Under the pieces are notes generated by a model, which saw nothing but the letters and a program-made list of their open reading frames with translations, was not told the DNA's origin and ran no database searches. The position numbers and the translations under genes are program-made. From positions 4,607 through 68,606 of the forward strand of contig JAKISE010000004.1 of NCBI GenBank assembly GCA_021648745.1: 64,000 nt of DNA, in the 5' to 3' direction. Source of the stretch: Cyclobacteriaceae bacterium (lineage in GTDB: Bacteria; Bacteroidota; Bacteroidia; Cytophagales; Cyclobacteriaceae). This document shows positions 8,759 through 16,676 of the stretch, piece by piece. How positions within the stretch are numbered: position 1 is the stretch's first letter; the number at the start of each line of letters is the position of its first letter.

Positions 8759-9714
8759 AATTTATAAAAAGCCACCACGGTAATAAAAAAGAGCTTTCTA
8801 TCTATGGCCAGGAATACACAGCCACTACTTATAAACTGGCCAAAATGAATTTGGCAGTACGTGGCATAGCGGCCAATTTAGGAGATGTGCCGGCAGATAC
8901 CTTTGCCCGAGACCAACACCCCGATTTAAAAGCTGATTTTATTATGGCCAACCCACCCTTTAACCAAAAGGATTGGCGGGCCGAAAACGAATTAATTCAC
9001 GACCCACGTTGGAAAGGCTATGAAGTACCCCCTAAAAGCAATGCCAATTATGGGTGGATCTTAACTATGGTAAGCAAGCTTTCTGAAAATGGAGTAGCAG
9101 GCTTTATTTTAGCCAATGGTGCTTTAAGCGGTGGTGGTGAAGAATATAAAATTAGGAGGAAGCTTATTGAAAATGGCATGGTAGAAGCTATTGTGATTTT
9201 ACCACAAAACATGTTTTATACTACCAACATAAGTGTTACACTTTGGATTGTAAACAATAACAAAGAAGAACACACAGTGCAGTTGCCAGATACTACTCGT
9301 AATTACCGTAACCGAAAAGAGGAGATTTTGTTTATGGACTTAAGAGAGATAGGTATTCCTTTCGAAAAGAAATTTATTCAGTTCTCTGAGGAGAATATTT
9401 CTAAAATTGCAACTACCTACCATAGTTGGCAACAAAAGGAATCCCCTCTTGAGCGGGGTGCCGAAGGCGGGGTGTGTTATAAAGATATTTCCGAATACTG
9501 TTACTCTGCTACTCTTGAAGAAATAGCCAAAAAGGATTATTCACTAGTGCCCAGTAAGTATATCGAGTTTGTAAACCGAGATGAGAATATTGATTTTGAG
9601 ACTAAAATGAAAGGATTGCAAACGGAATTTGCTAAATTACTGCAAACGGAAGAACAATCGAAAAAAGATTTGTTAAACGTATTTAAAGAGTTGGGATATG
9701 AGATCGAACTATAA
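8740..9714 (+). pseudogene. hsdM fragment 3: catalytic and C-terminal part
   Basis: This frame encodes MFVQSMKFIKS (end of motif I), GQEYTATTYKLAKMNLAVRG, the N6-adenine methyltransferase motif IV as ADFIMANPPF, and the C-terminal helical region ending KELGYEIEL. It overlaps hsdS by 17 bp, the normal coupling. An in-frame short repeat (9442-9477) adds the peptide SPLERGAEGGV. Without the motif I glycine loop upstream it cannot be an active methyltransferase alone. The 5-bp duplication could in principle be a sequencing error, but the MITE independently breaks the gene. Confidence 0.85.
9442..9477 (+). repeat. Short GC-rich palindromic repeat inserted in frame within hsdM
   Basis: TCCCCTCTTGAGCGGGGTG followed by CCGAAGGCGGGGTGTG stands out from the A+T-rich gene around it. 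It reads in frame as SPLERGAEGGV, a peptide I recognise as the translation of a repeat dispersed in many Bacteroidota genomes. The inverted arms CCCCTCTTGAGCGGGG could form a hairpin. This is the only copy I see in the window. Confidence 0.6.
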
Positions 9715-10963
9715 GAAAATAGGCGATTTTATAAAGCTTGTTGATGAGCGAAATAAGGGGTTGAAAGTTGATACACTTTTAGGATTGACAGTAAATAAAG
9801 TTTTTATTCCATCTGTAGCTAACATTGTTGGTACAGATATGTCAAATTATAAGGTGATTCGAAAGAATCAATTTGCTTGCAGCTTAATGCAGGTAAGACG
9901 GGATAAAAAGATGCCTGTTGCTTTAATGAATAATTTTGATGAAGCAATAATCTCACAGGCCTATCCTGTATTCGAAGTAAATAATAAGAATGATCTGATC
10001 CCAGAATATTTAATGATGTGGTTTTCACGATCTGAATTTGATAGACATGCTTGTTTTCTGGCGGTTGGTGGTGTAAGAGGAAGTTTAGAATGGGAAGATT
10101 TTCTAGAAATGGAACTCCCCATCCCCTCCATAGAAAAACAACGAGCAATTGTTAAAGAATACAACACCGTAGTAAACCGCATAAAATTAAACGAGCAACT
10201 AAATACAAAACTAGAAGAAACCGCCCAAGCCCTTTACAAACATTGGTTTGTAGATTTTGAGTTCCCAAATACAGAAGGAAAGCCCTACAAAAGTAGCGGT
10301 GGTAAAATGGTTTTTAATGCCGAATTGAATAAGGAGATTCCTGAGGGGTGGAAAAATGGAGAATTAAATTCATTTATTGAAGTTGTTAGTGGGTTTGCTT
10401 TTAAAAGTATTGATTTTATGGAATATGGCAACATACCAATAATAAAGATTAAAAATATAACACCACCAACAGTTTCATTAGATGCCTGTCAATTTTTTAG
10501 AGGCAATTTAATAGGGAATTTGAACAAAGTTAAGGTTGGTAAAGGAGATGTTTTAATTTCAATGACTGGTTCTGGAGCAAATCAAATGAACTCTGCTGTT
10601 GGCCAAGTTGGGAAATATTATCACAAAAAATCAGCATTACTTAACCAACGTGTTGGCAAATTGAAATTACTAAAAGAAGAAAGTTCTGAATATGTTTATC
10701 AATTTATAAAAAATGAGGATACGCATTTGGAGTTATTGAATGGTTCAACAGGAAGTGCAAATCAAGCCAATATTTCACCTACACAAATAAAAGAACTAGA
10801 AATTCTTATTCCAGTTGAAGAAGTGTTGAAAAACTTTCATAAAGTAACCAAAGGAATAAATAATGCTCAAAGAGTAGAAAGTCAGGATTATCTCTTGGAA
10901 TTAAAAGATTTAATTCTTTCAAAAATGACAAAGGTTGAAGTTGAAAAGGAGGTTGAAGTATGA
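9698..10963 (+). CDS. hsdS: Type I restriction-modification specificity subunit HsdS
   Basis: HsdS chooses the DNA sequence recognised by the type I complex. The 421-aa protein has two target-recognition domains (about residues 1-150 and 215-375), each followed by a conserved coiled coil (IPSIEKQRAIVKEYN and LEETAQALYKHWFVDFEF after the first; a Lys/Glu-rich helix at the C-terminus). It appears intact. Its partner hsdM is broken in at least two places and no hsdR lies in the window, so HsdS is orphaned here unless those subunits are supplied elsewhere. Confidence 0.9.
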   Translation: MRSNYKKIGDFIKLVDERNKGLKVDTLLGLTVNKVFIPSVANIVGTDMSNYKVIRKNQFACSLMQVRRDKKMPVALMNNFDEAIISQAYPVFEVNNKNDLIPEYLMMWFSRSEFDRHACFLAVGGVRGSLEWEDFLEMELPIPSIEKQRAIVKEYNTVVNRIKLNEQLNTKLEETAQALYKHWFVDFEFPNTEGKPYKSSGGKMVFNAELNKEIPEGWKNGELNSFIEVVSGFAFKSIDFMEYGNIPIIKIKNITPPTVSLDACQFFRGNLIGNLNKVKVGKGDVLISMTGSGANQMNSAVGQVGKYYHKKSALLNQRVGKLKLLKEESSEYVYQFIKNEDTHLELLNGSTGSANQANISPTQIKELEILIPVEEVLKNFHKVTKGINNAQRVESQDYLLELKDLILSKMTKVEVEKEVEV

Positions 10964-11012
10964 TATTAGTATCATATAACCATACAAAATTGATTCTAGT
11001 ATATTTGTATAT

Positions 11013-11882
11013 ATGAATAGTGGATTACTAAAATATAGCCAAAACCAATTAAGAGATTACTCTTCGGTTTTCTCTAGAAATGCTGTTGAAACTATGCTGC
11101 AAGGAGATTGCTCTTTTCTTGAATATAAAATAGGGAGGTACGATATTGGTTGGAAAAAGAAGAAAAATGCCACCTATTTACAGTATGTAAAACACCTTTA
11201 CAAAGTAATTGAATCAAGCTATCAAAACGAATATGTATATAAAAATGCCTTTTTAAATGCTTGGTTATTAAAAGAAATTGGGAGTTCTCAATCAAAAATA
11301 TTTAGCGAATTTAGAGTGGGTAATTCCATAGCAGATTTAGCAATGTTTAATGGTATTTCTAAGGCTTTTGAAATTAAAAGCGAATTGGATTCGGATAAAC
11401 GACTTAAACTACAAATTGAAAATTACAAGAAAGCATTTAATGAAGTGTACTTAGTTGTGCCAGAATCAAAGTATGCCTATTATAAAAGTCAGGATAAATC
11501 AATAGGAATTATTACTTATAATAAGCAGAATAAAGATTTTGATTTAGCTAGAGAGGCAAAAACGAATTTCAATATATGTGCATCTACTATAATGCACTTA
11601 TTAAAAACAACAGAGTATAAAGCCATTATAAAATCTTATTATGGCCAGCTTCCAAGTATGACAAGCTTTACTATGTTTGATAAATGCTTTGTTTTATTAA
11701 ATAAAATTCCAGCAGAGAAACTAAATACTTTGTTTGTTGGTCAAATGAAAAAGAGGGCAGTACACAATTCTTTTTCTCAGCGATATAATAAAGAGTTAAA
11801 TCAACTTTGTTTGGCACTCAATTTAGATAGAAACAATAGAGATAAATTAATTAAGAGCCTTCAAAAACCTATTAATAGTTAG
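11013..11882 (+). CDS. sce7726 family protein, putative PD-(D/E)XK nuclease
   Basis: A 289-aa protein matching my memory of the sce7726 family, accessory genes paired with sce7725. The central segment SEFRVGNSIADLAMFNG then AFEIKSELDSDKRL has the D...ExK spacing of PD-(D/E)XK nucleases, so DNA or RNA cleavage is plausible though unproven. It starts 50 bp after hsdS and ends 3 bp before the sce7725 gene, so it opens a tight operon of its own or extends the RM operon. No membrane segment is visible. Confidence 0.78.
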   Translation: MNSGLLKYSQNQLRDYSSVFSRNAVETMLQGDCSFLEYKIGRYDIGWKKKKNATYLQYVKHLYKVIESSYQNEYVYKNAFLNAWLLKEIGSSQSKIFSEFRVGNSIADLAMFNGISKAFEIKSELDSDKRLKLQIENYKKAFNEVYLVVPESKYAYYKSQDKSIGIITYNKQNKDFDLAREAKTNFNICASTIMHLLKTTEYKAIIKSYYGQLPSMTSFTMFDKCFVLLNKIPAEKLNTLFVGQMKKRAVHNSFSQRYNKELNQLCLALNLDRNNRDKLIKSLQKPINS

Positions 11883-11885
11883 CTT

Positions 11886-12830
11886 ATGTATTATCCTTAT
11901 TTAAGAGCACGGCAGTTCGAGCTTATAGCTCTAAGAGAGTTAACACAAGAAGGTAGTATAAATGGTTTTGTAACCCCTATTCTTGAGCCAGTAAAAGACA
12001 GTTTTAATAATATAAAGCTAGCATTTGATGTTTTTAAAGAACACGATCAACCTGCTTACTTAATAGTAAACCCATCGGTGGGTCAAGTAAATGGAGATGT
12101 TCTTGATGTTGTAAGGTTTCTTTCAGAGTATGATAATACATATGAAATCATAAAACCTGCTTTTCATTATAATAATAATGCAGCATACATTAAGCAAACT
12201 GTTGAAGACTATAGTTTAGTTAACTGCATGCTGATCTGCTCTGGGTCAACTGATGCTGAAGATGTGGATTTTTTAGAACTGATTGATTTGCCACAAATTG
12301 AAGAGGTTACTGTTCAGGATCCAAATTCCAACCGTTCGTTAGATCGATTAATGAAAAGAAGAGATAATCCATATGTAAGACTGGATGACAACTTCGAAAA
12401 AGAGCCAAGAAATAGTAATTTTCTTGGTTTAACAGAAAGAAAATTTTCAGAAGAGCATATTTATTACCGAGAAGATAACTTTGATGGTTTTTCAGATTAT
12501 ACTGTATTGCCCAGTGAGTTTATAGATGGAGGGAGTGCACCCAGAGCAGTTGTAATACACCTAACATATTTGAAAGCAAATAATCAAATTTGGGTAAAAC
12601 ATTTTACATCTGATACCAATGATAGCATTGCTAACGTGCAAGGGAAATTTTCAGAAGCAGCACAAAAAGCTGTTAGGTTTTGTAGAGCAGAAAATCTAAA
12701 TAACAGTGCCATTGTGGAATTGGAAGATTATTATGATAGAGAACATTATCCTGGATTAGGTACAGTTAAGAAAATATCTATCAAAAATCATATCTTACTA
12801 GTTAGTCAGTACCTTCAAAATAACCCATAA
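11886..12830 (+). CDS. sce7725 family (beta-protein-like) protein
   Basis: A 314-aa soluble protein beginning MYYPYLRARQFELIALREL, the signature opening of the sce7725 family. The repeating pattern of a strand followed by an acidic helix (VTPILEPVKD, AYLIVNPSVGQ, VNCMLICSGS) suggests a TIM-barrel-like fold, as proposed for the Beta_protein family; its biochemical role is unknown. It sits 3 bp after sce7726 and 3 bp before the RES-domain gene, strong evidence of co-expression and perhaps of a three-part complex. Confidence 0.78.
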   Translation: MYYPYLRARQFELIALRELTQEGSINGFVTPILEPVKDSFNNIKLAFDVFKEHDQPAYLIVNPSVGQVNGDVLDVVRFLSEYDNTYEIIKPAFHYNNNAAYIKQTVEDYSLVNCMLICSGSTDAEDVDFLELIDLPQIEEVTVQDPNSNRSLDRLMKRRDNPYVRLDDNFEKEPRNSNFLGLTERKFSEEHIYYREDNFDGFSDYTVLPSEFIDGGSAPRAVVIHLTYLKANNQIWVKHFTSDTNDSIANVQGKFSEAAQKAVRFCRAENLNNSAIVELEDYYDREHYPGLGTVKKISIKNHILLVSQYLQNNP

Positions 12831-12833
12831 TAA

Positions 12834-13868
12834 ATGAAGGCATGTTCCAATTGTTTTACCGATAAAGAACTAAAAGCATTCATTTCTTCTTCTACTCAAA
12901 AAGGAGATTGTGATGTTTGCCATACGAAGGAAGCTCCTTTGTTGGACTTAAATGAACTATTAGATTTTTTCCAAGAGCTTACTGAAAATTTTCAGGTTGT
13001 TGAGAAGGGAGAAGAATTTAAGTTGAAAATTCAAACAAATTGGAGCTTTTTCTCTTCTCTCAAAGTTGGCACAGAAGTTTTGAATTATGTATTACCTAAA
13101 TTAAAAACAGATATAGTAAACGCGAGCACCAAAGTTGACTTCAATCAGGACATTCTAGAAAACCATCAGTATTGGGAAAAACTGAAAGAAGAGCTAAAGT
13201 GGTCAAGAAGGTTTTTATCGGATATTAATTATATGTCCGAGGAACTAGGTTGGGATGGGTTTTTTAATTCTCAACGTGAATTAGATATAAAGGACACATA
13301 TTTTCGTGCTAGGGTTCACCGCGAAAGTGGAATGCCTGCTTATGCATTAGATAAAATGGGCTGTCCACCTTCTAAAAAAGTAAATGGTGGAAGGGCAAAC
13401 CCTTTGGGGATTCCGTACTTGTATTTAAGTGATAAAGAGGAAACTGTATTATATGAAATACGGGCTTCTTATTTAGATGAAGTAAGTGTTGGCTATTTTC
13501 AAATTGCTTCAGGTGAAAAACCTTTAAATGTTGTTGATTTTACTGAAGAACCTGCTCTTTATCGCCCTAATAGTGTAAATAAAATAATTAAAGCACACTT
13601 GCTTAAAAAGCATATCAGTAAAGATCTATCAAAGCCTATGAGGAGATATGATTCTGAAATAGAATACATTCCCACTCAATTTATATGTGAGTTTATCAAA
13701 GTAATTACTGGAGCAAGTGGGATTTTGTTTGAAAGTTCAGTACACACTTCTGGTAAAAATCTAGTTCTTTTTGATGAAGAGTTAATGAAATGTGTTGATG
13801 TTAAACTTCGTAAGATTGCCTCTCTGCAAATTGAGGCAATTGACATTACTCATACTAAAGTAAAATGA
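12834..13868 (+). CDS. HEPN/RES N-terminal domain plus RES-domain protein
   Basis: A 344-aa two-part protein. The N-terminus has a zinc-ribbon-like set (C4, C7, C26, C29) followed by a helical region, as in the HEPN/RES N-terminal domain. The C-terminal RES domain (about 155-330) shows the named residues: Arg in FRARVHRES, Glu in VLYEIRASY and Ser in FESSVHTSGKNLVLF. RES proteins are NAD-degrading, ADP-ribosyltransferase-like toxins; here there is no Xre-type antitoxin next door, so its control is probably exerted by the fused domain or the two preceding genes. It overlaps the next start codon (ATGA). Confidence 0.82.
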   Translation: MKACSNCFTDKELKAFISSSTQKGDCDVCHTKEAPLLDLNELLDFFQELTENFQVVEKGEEFKLKIQTNWSFFSSLKVGTEVLNYVLPKLKTDIVNASTKVDFNQDILENHQYWEKLKEELKWSRRFLSDINYMSEELGWDGFFNSQRELDIKDTYFRARVHRESGMPAYALDKMGCPPSKKVNGGRANPLGIPYLYLSDKEETVLYEIRASYLDEVSVGYFQIASGEKPLNVVDFTEEPALYRPNSVNKIIKAHLLKKHISKDLSKPMRRYDSEIEYIPTQFICEFIKVITGASGILFESSVHTSGKNLVLFDEELMKCVDVKLRKIASLQIEAIDITHTKVK

Positions 13869-13927
13869 CTGAAACCAATCGCATAGAATTTAAGAAAGAG
13901 CTAACTGATACATTAGTCCTTAATTGA
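13865..13927 (+). pseudogene. Remnant of an AlbA_2 / Schlafen-like ATP-binding protein gene
   Basis: The ATG overlaps the RES gene stop (ATGA), as expected for a coupled fourth operon gene. It reads MTETNRIEFKKELTDTL, the standard opening of AlbA_2-domain DNA-binding proteins, then VLN and a stop at codon 21. Everything after the first helix is missing, so this is a deletion remnant. Confidence 0.7.
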
Positions 13928-13933
13928 TTAAAT

Positions 13934-14815
13934 ATAATGAGCATACTTATAAACCTGAGTTCGACCTAAGGAATACTGTCAGCTTTAAGTGAAAATTTCG
14001 TAAACAACTCAAATTTATGCAGGACTAACGAGTTAATTCAAAGAAATTTGAGGAAGTTTAGGGAAATTTCACTAAAGCCCAAAGGGAAAATATCTAGCAG
14101 GCAATCTTTTAGAAATAAAATTCTTGAAATAATCCATTATTTCTTCACTTTTCATTTCCAAAATTTCACCTACTATCTTCTTTTCTGGCAGCATTCCTTA
14201 GGTCGAACTCAGGTTATAAGCATAGAAAATCTACTTTCGGGCAACTTCGTTGAGGGTACTCGTATGGAGTTTAAAGAAGGTTGGAATCCAAAAACCATCA
14301 TGCGTTCGGTTTGTGCGTTTGCCAATGATTTTGATAATGAAGGTAGTGGCTATATTATTATAGGAGTAACTGAAGAAGATGGCAAGGCCATTAGACCTGT
14401 AAAAGGATTTGATGCCAAGCAGTTTGATAAAGTTCAAAAAGAATTAATTGGCTATTGTAATTTAATTTCGCCTTCCTATGTTCCCCGTTTATCTTTAGAA
14501 GAAATTGACAACAAACAGGTACTTGTTATATGGGCGCCAGCAGGTAGTAACAGGCCTTATAAAGTGCCAGATGATATATTAGCAAAATATAAAACTTATA
14601 ATTATAGAATTCGGCAGTTTTCTAGCAGCGTTATTCCCAATGAGGAACAAGAAACGGAATTGATACAACTAACTGCCAAAATTCCTTTTGACGATAGAGT
14701 AAATACCAACGTAAGCACTAGTGAATTGAGCTTTAGTTTAATGCGCGAACATTTATCTAAAACAGGCAGTAAGCTGTTTCAAGAAAGTGCCACAATGAAT
14801 TCCTCCTCCAAATAA
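13934..14815 (+). pseudogene. AlbA_2-domain protein gene split by MITE family A and truncated 3'
   Basis: Removing the MITE and one TATAA duplication joins ATG AGC ATA CTT ATA A (13934-13949) to 14220 and reads MSILISIENLLSGNFVEG, then TRMEFKEGWNPKTIMRSV, a canonical AlbA_2 (Schlafen-type) start. The domain continues with SVCAFANDFDNEGSGYIIIG, GYCNLISPSYVPR and KYKTYNYRIRQFSS. The product stops after about 198 native residues and the usual ATPase-like C-terminal part is absent; the last few codons read unrelated sequence, suggesting a deletion junction near 14795. An open frame from 14048 begins in the element and is not the native start. Confidence 0.8.
13950..14214. mobile_element. MITE family A, copy 2 (265 bp), inserted in an AlbA_2 gene
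   Basis: Terminal inverted repeats begin ACCTGAGTTCGACCTAAGGA at both ends; GACCTAAGG replaces the GGGATAAGG of copies 1 and 4 at both ends together. The element is flanked by perfect TATAA direct repeats (13945-13949 and 14215-14219). Internal sequence (TTTAGGGAAATTTCACTAAA then GCCCAAAGGGAAAATATCTA) matches the other copies. It has no transposase gene. Confidence 0.9.
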
Positions 14816-15105
14816 TTTTTGTTTTCTAAGAGCCAATTTTTATCTGATGTTTCAATGTCATACTTAAATTGATTAAATGTAGATTTGTTCAATATAGGTG
14901 ATGATTCGAACTGTGGTTTCACTAGTTTTGTTTGAGCATCCTTAATAATTCTCTTCAAGTTAAAGTTCCACAATGTATCCTCAACCATGTCTGAAACTTT
15001 TACAAAAAAAATTAGAGTTGATTTCAAGAAACCAGGGAGTTTATTCCCTTTTGAATTTGTTGCAAGCATCTTATAAAGATAAATAATTACCAGTAATACT
15101 TTCAA
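14779..15105 (-). CDS. Hypothetical protein, 108 aa, possibly a fragment
   Basis: An open frame with a hydrophobic opening (MKVLLVIIYLYKML) and a charged remainder (DTLWNFNLKRIIKDAQ, NKNYLEEEFIVALS). I recognise no family. Its 3' end overlaps the ragged end of the truncated AlbA_2 gene on the other strand, so it may be what is left of a gene that joined the island by deletion. There is nothing else between it and the tRNA. Confidence 0.3.
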   Translation of the reverse strand: MKVLLVIIYLYKMLATNSKGNKLPGFLKSTLIFFVKVSDMVEDTLWNFNLKRIIKDAQTKLVKPQFESSPILNKSTFNQFKYDIETSDKNWLLENKNYLEEEFIVALS

Positions 15106-15175
15106 AGCACTTGACCTATAACTTGCCCATAAAGCAATAAACCCCTGAAAATCAAATGATTAACAAGGGTTATAG

Positions 15176-15259
15176 TACCCAGAGCCGGGGTCGAACCGGC
15201 ACGATCTTGCAATCACTAGAGTTTGAGTCTAGCGCGTCTACCAATTCCGCCATCTGGGC
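15176..15259 (-). tRNA. tRNA-Leu (anticodon CAA)
   Basis: Read on the minus strand, the 84-nt gene has acceptor arms GCCCAGA/TCTGGGT with discriminator A, a D arm (GGCGGAATTGGTAGACGCGC), an anticodon arm CTAGA-CTCAAAC-TCTAG giving CAA (codon UUG), a long class II variable arm and the T arm GGTTCGACCCC. CCA is not encoded. It marks the right edge of the accessory island. Confidence 0.95.
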
Positions 15260-15404
15260 AAGAGCATTGGATTTCGTATTTAAAGCACAAAAAAATTGTT
15301 TCGGCTTTGCCCAACAAAGCACACCGTGCGTAGTTGGGAGCGCAAACTTACATCGTTTTTGTAAAATTGGAGGAATGGAATGCTAAAAAAAAATAGATAA
15401 TATT

Positions 15405-15701
15405 TTAGTCCACTTTGGTGTGCTGTTTTAACGAAAATGCAATGGGCTTTTTATTAAATAAAACCTTTGTTTTTTTCCATACCTCTTTAAATAATTTAGA
15501 ATCACGATAATTATTTAAGTCATCTTCACTATTCCAATAACTATAGGTGCTAAAGCTGTTTGGGAGGTTATAGTCTTGCAAAAGTTCCAAATGGGAGCAG
15601 CCTTTCATTGCTCTAATTTTCTCTTTGCTTTCTTCAAATACTTCTAAAAATTCATCCACTTTGGTGGGCTCAAAAGTCATTTTTACAATTCGTATAAGCA
15701 T
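15405..15701 (-). CDS. Antibiotic biosynthesis monooxygenase (ABM) domain protein
   Basis: A 98-aa dimeric alpha/beta-barrel protein of the ABM/quinol-monooxygenase type. Recognisable parts are MLIRIVKMTFEPTKVDEFLE, the turn GCSHLELLQD and FSTYSYWNSEDDLNNYRDS, which fit the family pattern. Members include heme-degrading and quinone-oxidising enzymes as well as proteins with no known substrate, so the reaction is undetermined. It is monocistronic, about 145 bp upstream of the tRNA on the same strand. Confidence 0.75.
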   Translation of the reverse strand: MLIRIVKMTFEPTKVDEFLEVFEESKEKIRAMKGCSHLELLQDYNLPNSFSTYSYWNSEDDLNNYRDSKLFKEVWKKTKVLFNKKPIAFSLKQHTKVD

Positions 15702-15818
15702 AGCTTAATAATTATCAATGTGTAATTTTTAATTATTTCAAATGGCTTTAAACATTAGAGTTTTATCTTATGTCTAACAATCTTAAGTCTTTTGTCTCAC
15801 CACCTAAATCTAGCGTCT

Positions 15819-16589
15819 CTATTGCTCTTCAAACTTTATCCATACAGGACTATCAAACTTAAGCCCTAATAATTGAGAGGCATTCCCATTTCTAATTCCA
15901 ATTTCTAATAATCCTTGATGATTAAAATATAAAAACCAATCTCCAGGTTCTACTTCATTGCTTTGGTTATGCAAGGCGTTGGCTTCTTGCCTTCCAAACT
16001 TAATCACGTATTTGCGTCCTTTAATAATATCATCAAAAACTGCTTTTCTAATGTTAGTAATTAAATTACCATAATAATCTATTTTAATTACGGTGCCTGC
16101 AACCTCTTTTAAAGTGGCTCTTACGCTTCGGCCAATTAAGCGTTTGTAATTTTCTAACTTCTTGCCCAATGCTTCTAAAGGCGTGCCGGTGGCAAGTTTA
16201 GCAACGCTTTCTGCTAATACGTCTTTTGCAGGAAAGGTGCTTTTTTTATCAAAGTGTAGTTCTACCGCGTTAACGTCTTCTTCCTGTGTGAGTAAACTCA
16301 ACAATCCATTATTGGTGCCAACAAAATAGTGCTCATTAAAGGCTAAAGCAATATAGGCATCGTCTTTAGTACCCACTGAATCGATGGCGGCTAAATGCAC
16401 AGTCCCTTTTGGAAACTGGTTATAGGCACTGGCTAGTAGAAAAGCACCATCTGCTAAGTTTGAAGGCTCCACTTCGTGGCTAATATCAATAATAGTTAAC
16501 GTAGGGTCGTAAGTAAGTATCTTGGCTTTTACAATAGCTACATAGGCATCTTTGTGTCCGAAATCGGATGTAAATGTGATGATGGCCAT
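15819..16589 (-). CDS. SAM hydroxide adenosyltransferase (DUF62 family)
   Basis: A 256-aa enzyme of the SAM_adeno_trans family, which uses S-adenosylmethionine and hydroxide to give adenosine and methionine. Landmarks are ITFTSDFGHKDAYV, IIDISHEVEPSNLADGAFLL, the loop YFVGTNNGLLSLL and IKIDYYGNLITNI. Length is normal. It is divergent from phoH across about 90 bp. Confidence 0.9.
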   Translation of the reverse strand: MAIITFTSDFGHKDAYVAIVKAKILTYDPTLTIIDISHEVEPSNLADGAFLLASAYNQFPKGTVHLAAIDSVGTKDDAYIALAFNEHYFVGTNNGLLSLLTQEEDVNAVELHFDKKSTFPAKDVLAESVAKLATGTPLEALGKKLENYKRLIGRSVRATLKEVAGTVIKIDYYGNLITNIRKAVFDDIIKGRKYVIKFGRQEANALHNQSNEVEPGDWFLYFNHQGLLEIGIRNGNASQLLGLKFDSPVWIKFEEQ

Positions 16590-16676
16590 AGGTTTATTAC
16601 AACTAGATTATGTAGCTTTGTTTGAGGCAAAAGTACATCTTTGCATTTTAATTTATCAACTCATAAAGCGATACAC

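Noticed and set aside
14048..14219. Apparent N-terminal extension of the AlbA_2 protein
   Set aside because: These codons are inside MITE A and a restored start exists at 13934.
15156..15386. Open frame across the tRNA
   Set aside because: It runs through tRNA-Leu on the opposite strand and has no protein-like features.
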